DNA of 64,000 bases from contig KE159617.1 in the NCBI GenBank assembly GCA_000403335.2, positions 849,757 to 913,756 of the forward strand. The letters are read 5' to 3'. Numbering within the stretch: the first letter of the stretch is position 1; each line of letters begins with the position of its first letter. The notes below the pieces were generated by a model. That model saw only the letters and a program-made list of their open reading frames with translations, searched no databases and was not told where the DNA came from. This stretch comes from Lachnospiraceae bacterium MD335 (lineage in GTDB: Bacteria > Bacillota > Clostridia > Lachnospirales > Lachnospiraceae). Positions 63,250 to 64,000 of the stretch are shown here, piece after piece. Made by a program: the position numbers and the translations under genes.

Positions 63250-64000
63250 AAAAGAATTCAGGTCTTACCTGCATTCCGTCACAGGATGGATTTTTATGGC
63301 GGTTACGGTGTGCTTTTTTGCGATGTATTCGTCCGTGTATAACCTTGCATACGGAACACCTTACATAGCTTTTTCATTTGACGCGGTTTTAATTTTATTT
63401 TTTATTACGGTTCCGCTGCTTTCCATGCGGATTATGGCAGAGGAACGCAGGCAGAAAACAGACCAGCTGCTGATTACGTCGCCCGTGTCCGTAGGGAAAA
63501 TCGTGCTTGGAAAGTATCTTGCAATGGCGGCAGTTTTTTTGATACCGCTGTTATTCTTTAGCTTTTTGCCGCTTTTTTTAAGCAGTTATGGTACGGTGCC
63601 GATGGCGGAAAATTTTGTGGCAATTCTTGCGTTTGCGCTGTACGGGCTTGCCGCGATTGCTGTGGGACTGTTTTTGTCCAGTCTCACCGAAAACGTAGTG
63701 ATTGCGGCTGTTTTGACGTTTATCGTCCTGTTTTTGACCTATATGATGCAGGGAATTGAGAGCCTGATTTCTACGACAGGAAATATGGTGACAAAAATTT
63801 TAAGCGCATTTGACTTTTATACGCATTACGGCACAATGATCCGTTCCGTGTCGGATGTTGCGGGAAACAGCAGGCTTACCACGGTCTTTGACCTTACAGG
63901 GATTGTATATTTTTTGTCGGTGATTGTGCTGATGCTGTTTTTGACGACACAGTCCGTTCAGAAACGGCGTTATACGATGTCGGTGAAAACATTTGCGATG
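63233..64000 (+). CDS. ABC-2 type permease, GldF-like (3' partial)
   Basis: ATG 63233 follows GGAGGTGACGGAAC. The frame stays open to the window edge (256 codons). It begins MTAIFKKEFRSYLHSVTGWI, has about six membrane helices (for example FDAVLILFFITVPLLSMRIM and FLIPLLFFSFLPLFLSSYG) and the family block EERRQKTDQLLITSPVSVGKIVLGKYLA. It pairs with the upstream ATPase in the manner of GldA-GldF; a GldG-like gene would be expected to the right. Confidence 0.9.
   Translation, partial: MTAIFKKEFRSYLHSVTGWIFMAVTVCFFAMYSSVYNLAYGTPYIAFSFDAVLILFFITVPLLSMRIMAEERRQKTDQLLITSPVSVGKIVLGKYLAMAAVFLIPLLFFSFLPLFLSSYGTVPMAENFVAILAFALYGLAAIAVGLFLSSLTENVVIAAVLTFIVLFLTYMMQGIESLISTTGNMVTKILSAFDFYTHYGTMIRSVSDVAGNSRLTTVFDLTGIVYFLSVIVLMLFLTTQSVQKRRYTMSVKTFAM

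Overview
The window looks like a chromosomal segment of an endospore-forming, Gram-positive member of the Clostridia, most likely Lachnospiraceae. The evidence is a dcw division cluster running into spoIIGA-sigE-sigG, a SCIFF ranthipeptide with its radical SAM maturase next to a fused secDF, a GlnRS gene, TTG/GTG starts with strong AAGGAGG-type ribosome binding sites, and protein families typical of that group (DUF815 ATPase, TIGR04086, TraX, PepSY lipoprotein). No rRNA, tRNA, CRISPR array or intact transposon was found.

Layout. (1) 1-12.2 kb: the end of a visibly AT-rich surface-glycan locus, all on +: a nonulosonate-type cytidylyltransferase (cut by the window edge), Gfo/Idh oxidoreductase, CDP-glycerol-type transferase, FkbM methyltransferase, DegT aminotransferase, a TIGR04325 methyltransferase carrying a G10 tract, cupin, SAM methyltransferase, GT4, a small Rossmann-like membrane protein, GT11 and GT2. 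It ends at a terminator. (2) 12.6-16.3 kb: a MacAB-like ABC export operon. (3) 16.4-17.4 kb (-): a NYN nuclease-like protein with two OST-HTH/LOTUS-like domains. (4) 17.7-30.0 kb: the dcw cluster mraZ-rsmH-ftsL-PBP-spoVD-like-murD-ftsW-murA-divIB-ftsZ, with a clear promoter and MraZ boxes; murE, murF, mraY and murG are not in the cluster. (5) 30.0-32.5 kb: spoIIGA-sigE-sigG. (6) 32.6-35.8 kb: an array of four hairpins, an Sfp-type phosphopantetheinyl transferase and a large cyclic-nucleotide-binding-domain protein. (7) 35.8-38.8 kb (-): a MATE transporter with a leader terminator and a CorC/HlyC-type protein, separated by a 170-bp terminal-inverted-repeat element. (8) 38.9-45.8 kb: a small membrane protein, GH25 lysozyme, SCIFF peptide, three tandem 144-bp repeats, SCIFF maturase, SecDF and TraX. 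(9) 45.8-53 kb: acyl-ACP thioesterase, RecJ, PepSY lipoprotein and a hybrid histidine kinase. (10) 53-58.7 kb: an ECF sigma factor operon, an AraC-ClpP pair, GlnRS and a HAD hydrolase. (11) 58.8-64 kb: TtcA-like, TcdA-like and DUF815 proteins, a diverged single copy of the repeat element, and a GldA/GldF-type ABC transporter that runs off the right edge.

Most of the window is housekeeping cell-envelope, division and sporulation machinery. The best leads for something new are the G10 tract in a glycan gene (likely phase variation); the structured repeat family (3 tandem copies plus one diverged copy with compensatory stem changes); two genes that seem to need ATT start codons; three copies of the palindrome TGACACAAGTGTCA around the TtcA/TcdA/DUF815 genes; the four-hairpin array before the phosphopantetheinyl transferase; and the terminal-inverted-repeat element whose right arm supplies the stop codon of the CorC-like gene.
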